Below are positions 29,100 through 37,702 of a DNA stretch of 64,000 bases, in pieces. The notes under the pieces are model-generated. The model was not told the DNA's origin. It worked only from the letters and a program-made list of their open reading frames with translations, and searched no databases. Every line of letters begins with the position of its first letter. Position 1 is the first letter of the stretch. The position numbers and the translations under genes are program-made. The stretch lies in contig CAKRRJ010000002.1 in NCBI GenBank assembly GCA_934394615.1, positions 11,145 through 75,144 on the forward strand, given 5' to 3'. Origin of the DNA: an uncultured Lachnospiraceae bacterium (lineage in GTDB: Bacteria; Bacillota; Clostridia; Lachnospirales; Lachnospiraceae).

Positions 29100-30821
29100 T
29101 CAGGAGGCTTTCCGGATTCCAAGATAGGGCAGGATATTCTGAAAAATATCCGCGATCACCGGGGCCGCAATGGTGCCTCCATAGTAGATTCCCTGCGGCT
29201 CATCGATGGTGATGAGCGCAATAACCTGCGGGTCGTCTGCCGGGGCAAACCCGACAAAGGAAGAGATATAGCGTTTCAGGCTCCGCGGCAGTTTTTCCGA
29301 AGTTGCCGTCTTCCCTCCGATGCGAAAACCCGCTACCGCCGCTTTCTTTCCGCTTCCCTCTGCCACAACCTGCTCTAAGACATACCGCATGGTCCTGCTC
29401 GTCTCCTCCGAGAGGATCTGCCTGCCCTGCGAATACGAAAAGCGGTGGACAAAACTTCCATCCGAACCCACCGCCTTCACCCCGAAATGCGGGGTTATGC
29501 GGTGCCCGCCGTTTACAATGGATGCAGCCGTGGTAATGAGCTGGATCGGGGTGATCTGAAAGGACTGCCCGAATGAAACGGTCGCAAGCTCCACCAGCCC
29601 CATATTTTCTTTTTTGTGCATAATCGTGCCCGCCTCGCCGGGCAGGTCGATGCCGGTCTTTTTCCGCAGGCCGAACTGGTCAAAATACTGGCAGTAACGG
29701 TCAATGCCAAGCCGCTGCCCCACATCAATAAAGACCGGATTGCAGGAGTTCATGGCACCCTGCAAAAAAGTCTCCCCGCCATGCCCGCCAACCTTATGAC
29801 AGCGGATCTTCCGATCCTCCACCACACGAAAACCCGGGCAGGAAAACTGGTCCGTCAGGGAAACCACACCTGCCTCCAGGCCTGCCGCCGCCGTAATGAT
29901 CTTAAACGTGGAGCCCGGCTCATAGGTGTCGTTGATGGCCGGATTTCTCCACATCTGGTCGAGCAGATTCTTCTTTTCTTTTGCGGAGAGTCCCGCGGTC
30001 TCCTCTGTGTTTAATGTGAACGGATCGTTGAGATTAAATTCCGGCACATTCGCCATTGCCAGTATTTCCCCATTTTGCGGATCCATGATGATCACAGACA
30101 CTTTTTTTGCGCCTTTGCGCTCCATAGTCTCTGTGGCCGCCTGCTCCGCGTAACGCTGGATATTTACATCCAGACTCACATACAGATCCGCGCCAGCCAC
30201 CGGCTCTATGCGCTCCTCAAACGCGTTTTCCAGCTCCACGCCAGCGGCATCCGTCATGGTCAGAATGGTTCCGTTGGTTCCTTTTAATACCGATTCGTAC
30301 GAGACCTCAAGGCCAATGATGCCCTGATTGTCACCTCCGGTAAATCCGAGCACCTTCGATGCCAGACTGTCAAACGGATAATAGCGCTTGTGATCTTCAT
30401 CTACCTTGACGCCTGCCAGGTGCATTTCGCGGATACGGTCTCCCACCGCTTTGTCCACATTGGTGCGGATGATCTCGCGGGAGCTGCGCTTTTCCACTTT
30501 TTTGCGTACCGGTTCCTCCTCCATCTCCAGCGTTTCGCATAAGGTACGGATTACCTGCTCCGCGTCCCTGATCTGGTTATGGATCACGGAGATGGTGCAG
30601 ACTGTGCGGTTCGCGGCGATTACCGTGCCGTTTCGGTCCAGGATCCTCCCTCTTGCCGCCTTGATGACACGTTCCCGCTGATGCAGGTCCTCTGCCATCT
30701 CGCTGTAGTGGTCTGCCCGGTATACCATAAGAAATACAAGCCGCCCCGTCAACCCTGCCATGCAAAGGCACAGCAGGAAAAACAGGACGGCTATCCGTCT
30801 CCGGTGATGAGTCAGGATCAT
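29100..30821 (-). CDS. Class B penicillin-binding protein, SpoVD-like
   Basis: A 573-aa membrane-anchored transpeptidase with one N-terminal helix (about residues 10-33), a dimerisation domain and a transpeptidase domain. The active-site motifs are STFK (Ser304), SCN (359-361) and, at the usual KTG position, KTA (504-506). It has no PASTA domain. It follows a ftsI-type PBP, as spoVD follows pbpB in Bacillus, so a spore-cortex role is likely but not proven. The ATG at 30821 (MILTHH) has AAGGAG 6 nt upstream; the ATG five codons earlier has no site. Confidence 0.85.
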   Translation of the reverse strand: MILTHHRRRIAVLFFLLCLCMAGLTGRLVFLMVYRADHYSEMAEDLHQRERVIKAARGRILDRNGTVIAANRTVCTISVIHNQIRDAEQVIRTLCETLEMEEEPVRKKVEKRSSREIIRTNVDKAVGDRIREMHLAGVKVDEDHKRYYPFDSLASKVLGFTGGDNQGIIGLEVSYESVLKGTNGTILTMTDAAGVELENAFEERIEPVAGADLYVSLDVNIQRYAEQAATETMERKGAKKVSVIIMDPQNGEILAMANVPEFNLNDPFTLNTEETAGLSAKEKKNLLDQMWRNPAINDTYEPGSTFKIITAAAGLEAGVVSLTDQFSCPGFRVVEDRKIRCHKVGGHGGETFLQGAMNSCNPVFIDVGQRLGIDRYCQYFDQFGLRKKTGIDLPGEAGTIMHKKENMGLVELATVSFGQSFQITPIQLITTAASIVNGGHRITPHFGVKAVGSDGSFVHRFSYSQGRQILSEETSRTMRYVLEQVVAEGSGKKAAVAGFRIGGKTATSEKLPRSLKRYISSFVGFAPADDPQVIALITIDEPQGIYYGGTIAAPVIADIFQNILPYLGIRKAS

Positions 30822-30850
30822 CGCCGACTCCTTCATGCACTCATTATTCT

Positions 30851-30896
30851 ATTATATGAAGTCTTGCCGTGATTCAGTACCGCGAAGAATCACGGC
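30851..30896 (-). promoter_or_regulatory. Stem-loop and AT-rich -10-like element before the SpoVD-like gene
   Basis: A perfect 10-bp stem GCCGTGATTC/GAATCACGGC (30866-30896, 11-nt loop) is followed on the minus strand by CATATAAT (30851-30858). The octamer is one base from the sigma-E -10 consensus CATACAMT, but no good -35 was found at the right spacing. The hairpin has no T-run, so it may limit read-through or be an RNA processing site. Confidence 0.35.
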
Positions 30897-30915
30897 TGCG
30901 GTTACGGTTCCCGGC

Positions 30916-33297
30916 TCAGTTCTGACTGTCTGCTGATGTCGTACTCATAGTCTCGCGCTCGTTTTCCACCGCCTGGCTTCCCGCTCCGTCCTGCGTTTCC
31001 TCTCCGGTTTCTGTACTTCCGGTTTCCGCATTTCCGTTTTCTGTGCTTTCAGCGGCGGCCTGACTCTCGGAAGCCGTTGTCTCAGGAAGCGTCTGTGCAG
31101 GAGGCACATAGGCACTGGTAGTTTCCTGGCTTCCATCGTCCTGCGTGCTCTCCGGAACATCCTCCGGCAAATCAGAATCTGCGCCCGGTTCCACATACTC
31201 CTCAGTCTCGTATACCTTTGTCTCCGGTACCGGCTCCGCTGCTGTTCCGGTATTATCAGTAATGCCTTCTTCCTCCGGAAGCTGTGCTGCAGCCTCATTC
31301 TGCTGTGCCTCAAAGTCTACCGTCGGGAATACATTCAGGTACGGCAGGATATCGCCCATAATCTTGGAGAATACACCACTTGCGTAGGTACTGTGCGGCT
31401 GATCCTCCACATGCGGGGTATCGATGATGACGTATACCAGAACCTGCGGGTCATGCGCCGGCGCAAAACCGCAGAATGACAGGAGATAATTCTTGGCGGA
31501 ACGCGGAATTTTCTCCGCTGTACCTGTCTTTCCAGCGATCTCGTACCCCTCTACTGCAGCTGCCTTACCAGTTCCTTCCGTAACCGTGCGGAACAGCGCG
31601 TCCTTGATAAAGCTGCTGGTGGACTCAGAAACCGTCTCTCGCACCAGTTTCGGCTTTACTTCTTTTACAATGGATCCCTGCTCATTCATGATCTGCTTTA
31701 CCACATGCGGCTCGTAATAGGAACCACCGTTGATCACGGAACAGTATGCTGCCGCCATCTGGATCATGGAACAGTTGTAGTTCTGGCCAAACGAGTTGGT
31801 CGCCAGGTCCGCGGAGTTCATCTCGGACGCGCTTCTTACCAGGCCCTTTGCGTCGGCCTCACCTGGCAGGTCGATTCCGGTCTTCTGGCCAAATCCAAAT
31901 GACTCCATGTAGCGGGTAAACGTGGTTGCTCCGGTCTTTGCCGCAATCTGCATCATGGCATCGTTACAGGAAACCATAAGCGCTTCCGCCACCGTCAGCA
32001 TGCCATGGCCACCCTTTCGGAATGCCGTACACTTGATCTGGTGTCCTGCCACCTCCTGGTAGCCGTCACAGTAGAACGTATCGTTCGGGGAAATAATGCC
32101 CTCCTCAAGCGCCGCTGCTACCGTAAAGATCTTGGACGGAGAACCCGGCTCGTAAGTATCGCTGATGTCGTAATTTCGCCATTTCTGGTTCCATGCCACC
32201 TGGAGTCCGTAAGAACGGATCTCATCGGCAGAGTAATGCTCCGGAACCTGATCCATGGTGATGGTGCTTCCGTCAGTCTTTTTATGCTGGCGGTTATAAG
32301 TCTGCATGGCTTCTTTCAGTCCAAGCTGGCGGATTTCCTCCTCACTGTAGCTGTCGGACGCGCTTCGCGGATTGTTTAAGTCGAACATGCTGTCGTTCGC
32401 CATAGCCAGGACTTCGCCGTTATTCGGATTCATAACGACCACACCCACATGCTCCGATCCTGGATCTGCCTGCCATTCATTGATGCGCTTCTCTACCGCA
32501 TTCTGAATGTTGACATCGATCGTGGATACCACGGTATTTCCATTCTGCGCCGGTTTGATGACACGCTCCAGATTGGAATCATCGTTCAGATAACCGTATT
32601 CTCTTCCGTTTGTTCCAACCAGGGAGTCGTTGTACGACTGCTCAATGCCGCCGTTTCCGGTACCGCCGTCACTCGTCGCAAAGCCAATCACATTGCAGGC
32701 AAGGGAATTGTACGGGTAGATCCGCTTAAACTCATCCTCAAACCAGATGCCCTTTACCCGGGCTTTGGAATCTGCCTTGGCATTTGCCTTGTTTGTGTCA
32801 GACTGGTACTGCTCAAATGCCTCTTTCTGATCGTAGGAAAGCTGCCTTGCGTAGCGCAGGTAAGCCTTTCCGGAATTATCCCGGATCAGATTTCTCATCT
32901 CGCCATCATCGTAACCAAACACTGTGACCAGCGCGGTAACGGTGGCGTCGAGGTAATCATCCTCCGCCGACATGATCTGCTTCGGATCGATGATCAGGTT
33001 ATAAACCTTCTCCGTGGTTGCCAGATAGGTACCGTTTCGGTCCACGATATCGCCGCGCCGGTATGGGAGCACACGGCTGTCGTACTGCTGCTGGGACAGC
33101 ACAATCTGGTTGTAGCTGTCCTGCTTTGTGCTGATGATGTGATACAACACATAGATTAACGCAAACAAAGCCAGCGTAATCACGATGACCGTAACCGCCA
33201 GCTTTTCCTGCATATATCTCGTGAAGACCCGGCGCGCGCCGGATCTTCGTTTTCCCCCCATCCGCGAATCCTGATTAGTGTTTTGGGATGTCCTCAT
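30916..33297 (-). CDS. Class B penicillin-binding protein (division transpeptidase, PBP2B/FtsI type)
   Basis: A 793-aa bitopic protein. A basic N-terminus leads to one membrane helix (about residues 33-55), then a dimerisation domain (YRRGDIVDRNGTYLA) and the transpeptidase with SPSK (Ser386), SCN (443-445) and KTG (590-592). After about residue 665 a 130-residue tail rich in Glu, Thr, Ser and Pro follows, probably extended in the wall. Position after ftsL in the dcw cluster marks it as the septal enzyme working with FtsW. The start overlaps the ftsL end by 23 bp and has only a weak ribosome site; Met13 is an alternative. Confidence 0.93.
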   Translation of the reverse strand: MRTSQNTNQDSRMGGKRRSGARRVFTRYMQEKLAVTVIVITLALFALIYVLYHIISTKQDSYNQIVLSQQQYDSRVLPYRRGDIVDRNGTYLATTEKVYNLIIDPKQIMSAEDDYLDATVTALVTVFGYDDGEMRNLIRDNSGKAYLRYARQLSYDQKEAFEQYQSDTNKANAKADSKARVKGIWFEDEFKRIYPYNSLACNVIGFATSDGGTGNGGIEQSYNDSLVGTNGREYGYLNDDSNLERVIKPAQNGNTVVSTIDVNIQNAVEKRINEWQADPGSEHVGVVVMNPNNGEVLAMANDSMFDLNNPRSASDSYSEEEIRQLGLKEAMQTYNRQHKKTDGSTITMDQVPEHYSADEIRSYGLQVAWNQKWRNYDISDTYEPGSPSKIFTVAAALEEGIISPNDTFYCDGYQEVAGHQIKCTAFRKGGHGMLTVAEALMVSCNDAMMQIAAKTGATTFTRYMESFGFGQKTGIDLPGEADAKGLVRSASEMNSADLATNSFGQNYNCSMIQMAAAYCSVINGGSYYEPHVVKQIMNEQGSIVKEVKPKLVRETVSESTSSFIKDALFRTVTEGTGKAAAVEGYEIAGKTGTAEKIPRSAKNYLLSFCGFAPAHDPQVLVYVIIDTPHVEDQPHSTYASGVFSKIMGDILPYLNVFPTVDFEAQQNEAAAQLPEEEGITDNTGTAAEPVPETKVYETEEYVEPGADSDLPEDVPESTQDDGSQETTSAYVPPAQTLPETTASESQAAAESTENGNAETGSTETGEETQDGAGSQAVENERETMSTTSADSQN

Positions 33298-33748
33298 ATT
33301 GTCTTACATACTCGCTTTCCGTTTTATCATATAATAATACCTGATTACGGTTGGCATATACCATGCCAAGTTCTTCTGTAGCCACTTTGTAGATGTGGTC
33401 CAGATCCATATCGGTGTTGATGCGTGTCTGAAGCGCGTCGTTTTCGGATTTTAACTGCTCCAGCTCTTTTTCCAGGCCCTCAATATTGTGGATCTTTGCA
33501 GTCATGGAAGACTGCACATGCAGATAACCGACACAGATATACAGCGCACAGACCGCTGCTACCGTCAGCATGATGACATACGGCAGGTCCATCTGAAGTG
33601 TCCTTGCCTGATTTCTTCTGGCAGTATGGCTTATTTTCTGCTGGTACTGTACAGTTCTCTGTTCTCTCTGTTTTCTTTCTGCCGCCAGATTTCTGGCCGC
33701 AGAACCATACATATACTCTTGTGTCATTCCCGGTCTGCGTGAAGCCAT
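33275..33748 (-). CDS. ftsL: FtsL-like cell division protein
   Basis: A 157-aa bitopic protein: a basic cytoplasmic part, one helix at about residues 56-78, then an extracytoplasmic coiled coil (about 79-120, IEGLEKELEQLKSENDALQ). Sequence conservation of FtsL is low, so the call rests on this layout and on its place between rsmH and the septal PBP gene. The ATG giving MASRRPGM has AAGGGAGGAA upstream. Confidence 0.8.
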   Translation of the reverse strand: MASRRPGMTQEYMYGSAARNLAAERKQREQRTVQYQQKISHTARRNQARTLQMDLPYVIMLTVAAVCALYICVGYLHVQSSMTAKIHNIEGLEKELEQLKSENDALQTRINTDMDLDHIYKVATEELGMVYANRNQVLLYDKTESEYVRQYEDIPKH

Positions 33749-33791
33749 ACCCATTCCTCCCTTACTTTCTTTTGTAATTCTGATTTTATGA

Positions 33792-34727
33792 TTACGCACG
33801 CTCGAACACGCGGAGCTTAGAGCTCTTTGAGCGCTTGTTGTATTCTAACTCTTCCTCGCCCGGCACGATCGGCTTTCTGGTAACAACCCTGCCCTTACTC
33901 TTTTTTCCGCACATGCAGACCGGAAATTCCGGTGGACAGATGCACGGATTTTCATTGTCGCGGAAACGCTGTTTTACGATCCGGTCCTCCAGGGAATGGA
34001 ACGTGATGATACTCAGGCGTCCTCCCGGGTTTAACAGGTCAATCATCGTGTCGATGGAGCGGTTTAACACATCCAGTTCGTGATTTAACTCAATGCGGAT
34101 CGCCTGGAACGTGCGCTTTGCCGGATGACCTCCGGTCGCCCGGATTTTTGCCGGGATTGCTGCCTTGATGGTCTCAATGAGTTCTCCCGTTGTCTCGTAC
34201 GGCTTCTCCTGACGCTGGCGCACAATGTGCTTCGCGATATTTTTCGCGAACCGGTCCTCGCCATAATCCCGGATGATGCGGTAGAGATCCATCTCGCTGT
34301 AGGTGTTTACAATATCTGCCGCAGTCTGCGTATTTCTCTGATCCATACGCATATCGAGCGGCGCGTCCTCCCGGTAGGTGAAACCTCTGGATGCTGTATC
34401 CAGCTGATAAGAGGAAACACCGAGATCCAGGTAGATGCCGTCCACCTTTTCAATGCCAAGGTCATGAAGCACCGCAGCAATGTTTTCGTAATTGCTCCGC
34501 ACCACCGTGACCTTATCTTTATATTCCGCAAGGCGCTGCGTGGCTGCCGCAATAGCATCCGCGTCCTGGTCGATGCCGATCAGACGCCCATGCTCACCAA
34601 GACGGCCGCAGACCTCGTAAGCATGTCCGCCACCGCCAAGGGTTCCATCTACATAAATGCCGTCCGGCCTGATGTTCAGGCTGTCGACAGTCTCATACAG
34701 TAATACCGATTTATGCTCAAATGCCAT
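33792..34727 (-). CDS. rsmH: 16S rRNA (cytosine-1402-N4)-methyltransferase RsmH
   Basis: A 311-aa SAM-dependent methyltransferase acting on C1402 of 16S rRNA in the P site. The SAM-binding motif [10 protein letters not shown] and the domain-specific [12 protein letters not shown] are present, together with the C-terminal [13 protein letters not shown]. The start ATG gives [12 protein letters not shown] and lies one base after the mraZ stop (TAAAATG), so translation is coupled to mraZ. Confidence 0.96.
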   Translation of the reverse strand: MAFEHKSVLLYETVDSLNIRPDGIYVDGTLGGGGHAYEVCGRLGEHGRLIGIDQDADAIAAATQRLAEYKDKVTVVRSNYENIAAVLHDLGIEKVDGIYLDLGVSSYQLDTASRGFTYREDAPLDMRMDQRNTQTAADIVNTYSEMDLYRIIRDYGEDRFAKNIAKHIVRQRQEKPYETTGELIETIKAAIPAKIRATGGHPAKRTFQAIRIELNHELDVLNRSIDTMIDLLNPGGRLSIITFHSLEDRIVKQRFRDNENPCICPPEFPVCMCGKKSKGRVVTRKPIVPGEEELEYNKRSKSSKLRVFERA

Positions 34728-34728
34728 T

Positions 34729-35154
34729 TTAAATTCCAAGACCCTCCATATTCTCTGCAATTTCTTCCATATCGTCGTAGGTGTTTGACTGATTCCAGTT
34801 GTCTCGGCTCCAGATCTCAATCCGGCTTCCTACGCCGACCAGCACTGCGTCCTTATCGATCCTGGCAAACTCCCTTAAAACGGCCGGAAGCAAAATCCGG
34901 CCCTGCTTGTCTACTTCACATGTGGTAGCGCCCGCCAGAAAAAAGCGGGAGAATTTTCGTGCGTTTGCGTTGGTAAGCGGCAGGGCATTCAGTTTTTCTT
35001 CCAAAGCTTTCCACTCTGCGTTGTCATAGACGAATAAACAGCCATCGAGTCCCTTCGTAACAACGAATTCGTCGCCAAGCTGTTCTCTGAATCTGGAAGG
35101 GACGATCAACCGCCCCTTCGCATCCACTGTATGATTATATTCGCCCATGAACAT
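34729..35154 (-). CDS. mraZ: Transcriptional regulator MraZ
   Basis: A 141-aa protein of two AbrB-like (SpoVT-AbrB) DNA-binding repeats: [21 protein letters not shown] at the start (first repeat about residues 1-60) and [18 protein letters not shown] (second). MraZ forms ring-shaped oligomers and binds tandem repeats at its own promoter, controlling the dcw cluster. It is first in the cluster and sits directly downstream of a matching repeat array (35180-35227). Confidence 0.95.
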   Translation of the reverse strand: MFMGEYNHTVDAKGRLIVPSRFREQLGDEFVVTKGLDGCLFVYDNAEWKALEEKLNALPLTNANARKFSRFFLAGATTCEVDKQGRILLPAVLREFARIDKDAVLVGVGSRIEIWSRDNWNQSNTYDDMEEIAENMEGLGI

Positions 35155-35179
35155 GATCGATCACCACTGTCCCGTTATG

Positions 35180-35227
35180 CCACTTTTGTACCATTTCAAA
35201 CCACTTTCTTCCACTTTCCACCACTTG
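35180..35227 (-). promoter_or_regulatory. MraZ operator: five direct repeats
   Basis: On the minus strand the unit AAAGTGG, or a one- to two-base variant, occurs five times. On the plus strand the units are CCACTTT at 35180, CCATTTC at 35191, CCACTTT at 35201 and 35211, and CCACTTG at 35221. Spacing is 11, 10, 10, 10 bp, one helical turn each. This is the published MraZ-box pattern (AAAGTGG plus 3 nt in Mycoplasma). It starts right at the predicted transcription start. Confidence 0.8.
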
Positions 35228-35234
35228 TATCATA

Positions 35235-35263
35235 AGTTTAGTACATGCGTAAGAAAATAGCAA
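35235..35263 (-). promoter_or_regulatory. Promoter of mraZ and the dcw cluster
   Basis: TTGCTA (35258-35263), 17-bp spacer, TAAACT (35235-35240). The MraZ repeats begin 7 bp downstream, so bound MraZ would block initiation. Confidence 0.6.
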
Positions 35264-35299
35264 GGTTTTTTTAACAAAAAAGATTGACAACCCCCGCCT

Positions 35300-35455
35300 T
35301 TAATAGCCCATAGCAATATAGATTTCGATCAGTCGGTCCAGCTCCACGCTGTTCTCGTAAATATAGCGGTAATCCTCGCCTTTTTCAATACTGCCGTCCA
35401 GCTTTTTTCTGGCGCCTTCGATGAGTAACACCAGTTCCTCCTTGGAAATTTCCAT
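35300..35455 (-). CDS. Small Spo0E-like protein
   Basis: A 51-aa protein starting MEISKEELVLLIEGARKKLD. It is predicted as two helices joined by a short turn and contains SVELDRLIEIYI, matching the S-x-x-L-D-x-L-I signature of Spo0E-family phosphatases, which remove phosphate from Spo0A~P and delay sporulation. The ATG follows AAGGAGAAAACGCGC, a strong site, and the frame ends in TAA. It lies between lgt and mraZ, a spot usually empty. The family call is from pattern memory; phosphatase function is inference. Confidence 0.72.
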   Translation of the reverse strand: MEISKEELVLLIEGARKKLDGSIEKGEDYRYIYENSVELDRLIEIYIAMGY

Positions 35456-35513
35456 GCGCGTTTTCTCCTTTTTTGTTTCCAGTGAAACAGCTCCGTATCG
35501 TTGCAGTCCGTTC

Positions 35514-35544
35514 GTTACTGTTCACGCGTTGCGCAAACGGCAAC
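35514..35544 (-). repeat. Solo hairpin unit related to the 133-bp element
   Basis: This 31-bp stretch matches the third hairpin of the MITE-like element in reverse orientation, with 2 differences from the reverse complement of that hairpin in the 61919-62051 copy. It begins GTTACTGTTCACGCG and ends GGCAAC. The neighbouring sequence does not continue into the rest of the element. TCCGTT occurs on both sides (35507-35512 and 35546-35551), possibly an old duplication. It lies 5 bp beyond the lgt stop codon. Apart from this, the 35456-35549 gap shows nothing else. Confidence 0.7.
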
Positions 35545-35549
35545 ATCCG

Positions 35550-36404
35550 TTATCTGTGCGCGCGGTTGTGCCAGATCAGGTTTCCTGCTGCTACCAGGAT
35601 CAGCACCAGGGAAAGCGCCTGGGAAACCGGAAGCCCGGTTCCAAACAGGATGAGCTGGTCCGTCCGCAGGCTCTCGATCCAGAACCTTCCGGTTCCGTAA
35701 CCAAGCAGATAGATCCAGAGCATCTGGCCGTCGTATTTTTTATATCTGCGGAACCAGAGCATAAAGATTAAAAGGCACAGATTCCAGCAGGACTCGTAAA
35801 GAAATGTGGGATGCACCTGAATAAATTCCACTCCGTTTTCCACGATCATATGATTCAGGACATCCACATTCAGCATATTGTCATTCACCAAAGAGCGTTT
35901 GATGCGCATGGCAAGCAGACTGTCTGTATAGCCGCCAAATGCCTCGCAGTTAAAGAAATTTCCCCACCGACCAATAATCTGCCCGGTAACCAGTCCCAGC
36001 ACGCCGGTATCCGCCATAGAGAAAAATGACACTTTTCTGACACGGGTGAAGACGATCAGTGTGATAACAGCTGCAATCACACCGCCATAGATGGCAAGGC
36101 CGCCTGCGCGCAGGTTAAATACCTGAAGCAGATTTTCTTTATAGTAATCCCACTCAAAGATCACATAGTATGTTCTCGCACCGATAATGGAACAGATGAT
36201 CGCGTACAGCGCAAAATCCAGATAAAGTTCCGGGTCCTGCCCTCTCCGCTTTGCATCTGACTGGGCGATCCATATGCCCGCCAGCATTCCGATTCCGATG
36301 ATGATGCCATAAAACGCGATCCGGAATCCAAACACTGAAATGCTGCTTTTCAGATGCTCAATCGCGATTCCAAGATGCACAAAACGGATGTCTGCTCCGT
36401 TCAT
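35550..36404 (-). CDS. lgt: Prolipoprotein diacylglyceryl transferase
   Basis: A 284-aa, seven-helix membrane enzyme that transfers diacylglycerol from phosphatidylglycerol to the lipobox Cys of prolipoproteins, the first step of lipoprotein maturation. The Lgt signature region GQIIGRWGNFFNCEAFGG is present, as are HPTFLYES and GRFWIESLRTDQL. Start ATG with GAAAGGAGAACGGTT. It has a good promoter and would mature the lipoproteins encoded here (7.6, 38, 57 kb). Confidence 0.96.
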   Translation of the reverse strand: MNGADIRFVHLGIAIEHLKSSISVFGFRIAFYGIIIGIGMLAGIWIAQSDAKRRGQDPELYLDFALYAIICSIIGARTYYVIFEWDYYKENLLQVFNLRAGGLAIYGGVIAAVITLIVFTRVRKVSFFSMADTGVLGLVTGQIIGRWGNFFNCEAFGGYTDSLLAMRIKRSLVNDNMLNVDVLNHMIVENGVEFIQVHPTFLYESCWNLCLLIFMLWFRRYKKYDGQMLWIYLLGYGTGRFWIESLRTDQLILFGTGLPVSQALSLVLILVAAGNLIWHNRAHR

Positions 36405-36431
36405 AACCGTTCTCCTTTCGATGCTGTCTCT

Positions 36432-36460
36432 ATTTTAACGCCAACGCCCTGCAAAGGCAA
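36432..36460 (-). promoter_or_regulatory. Promoter of lgt
   Basis: TTGCCT (36455-36460), 17-bp spacer, TAAAAT (36432-36437), 28 bp upstream of the start codon. Confidence 0.65.
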
Positions 36461-36565
36461 ACAGATTCGTGCGACTGTTTTCGCCCTTGTTCGACAGCTT
36501 TTTAAGTATGTTTGATATTGGCGCGCAACTATTATGGTATAGGGAAATATGGAAAAAATCAAGTG

Positions 36566-37540
36566 TCAGCTATATTCTTTTGTAATTAACAGTTCCACTG
36601 CCAGGCGGTCCTGCAGGCGGCCGCTCTTTACGGCTTCCTCCGCCTCCACGCACAGATTTACATAGGAAAGGATCTGATCACGGCCAAACTGTCTTGCCTG
36701 CGGCATCACCTTTCCCACAACAAACGGCTGCATCTTTAATTTAGAAGCAATGGTACTCTTGTCGAGGCCTTTTCCCATCAGTTCCTTTACCTGCAAAAGC
36801 TGGTTAAACTGCCTTGCAATGAGGAACAGGATGCGCATCGGCGGCTCTTTTAACGTGAGCAGATCCTCGTAGAGGTCCATCGCCTTTCTGGTCTGGCGGT
36901 TCACGATTGCGGACACCATCTCAAAGATGCGGTTTGTGACCTGCACGGTACAGACCGCAAGCACATCCTCATCGGTAATGACATCACGCCCCAAGGCGTA
37001 GCTGATGACCTTTTCCAGTTCCATGCGGATGTTTTCCATGTCGTCTCCGGTCATGCTTAAGAACAGCTCCATGGTATGGTTTGTGATCTTTTTCTGCTCC
37101 CTGGCAAGGATGGTGCCCGCCCACCTGGCAAGCTGTGCGCTGTCCTGTCGGTTCAGTTCCGCTGCGTAGCCCATCTCCTTCACTTTCTTGAACAGGCGGT
37201 TCCGCTTGTCCACCTCGCTCTCTACAAACAGCAGGATCGTGGTATCCGGCATCGAAGGAAGGTACTGGACCAACATATCGGCCGAACTCTTGAACAGACC
37301 GCTGTCCTCAATCAGGATCAGGCGGTGCTCCGTAAAAAACGGCATAGTATCCGCAAGACGGATCACCTCATCGACATCGAGGCCCTTGCCCTCAAACGCG
37401 GCAAAGTTCATGGTATCGTCCCCGATGATGGCGTCTTTCAGGCGGTTCTTGTAGCTGTTCTTTAAGAAAGCCTCCTCCCCGTAAAGAAGATAAATCTGTT
37501 TAAATTCCCCGGACTTGATATCCTGATTCAGTGTCTGCAT
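36566..37540 (-). CDS. holA: DNA polymerase III subunit delta
   Basis: A 324-aa clamp-loader subunit that opens the beta sliding clamp. The N-terminal part shows YLLYGEEAFLKNSYKNRL and the later region RMELEKVISYA and ARQFNQLLQVKEL typical of bacterial delta. Start ATG (MQTLNQDIKSG) with GGGAGACATATTTC; the longer frame upstream runs through the promoter and is rejected. Confidence 0.93.
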   Translation of the reverse strand: MQTLNQDIKSGEFKQIYLLYGEEAFLKNSYKNRLKDAIIGDDTMNFAAFEGKGLDVDEVIRLADTMPFFTEHRLILIEDSGLFKSSADMLVQYLPSMPDTTILLFVESEVDKRNRLFKKVKEMGYAAELNRQDSAQLARWAGTILAREQKKITNHTMELFLSMTGDDMENIRMELEKVISYALGRDVITDEDVLAVCTVQVTNRIFEMVSAIVNRQTRKAMDLYEDLLTLKEPPMRILFLIARQFNQLLQVKELMGKGLDKSTIASKLKMQPFVVGKVMPQARQFGRDQILSYVNLCVEAEEAVKSGRLQDRLAVELLITKEYS

Positions 37541-37583
37541 GAAATATGTCTCCCATCTTTTTTCCCAAAACCATTTGTGTTCT

Positions 37584-37612
37584 ATGATACCACAGGGGCA
37601 GAAACGGCACAA
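37584..37612 (-). promoter_or_regulatory. Promoter of holA
   Basis: TTGTGC (37607-37612), 17-bp spacer, TATCAT (37584-37589) with TGG before it (extended -10). Confidence 0.6.
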
Positions 37613-37613
37613 G

Positions 37614-37651
37614 CAAAACAGGGCCGCCGGTAAAAACCGGCAGCCCTGCCT
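37614..37651 (-). terminator. Terminator of the ribose operon
   Basis: On the minus strand, GCAGGGCTGCCGG, loop TTTTTA, CCGGCGGCCCTG, then TTTTG. It ends the deoC-rbsK-D-A-C-B transcript just before the holA promoter. Confidence 0.75.
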
Positions 37652-37702
37652 TTTACTCAAATCCGATCCTTGATGTTGTTGGGAGTTATCTTATGTATCA
37701 GA

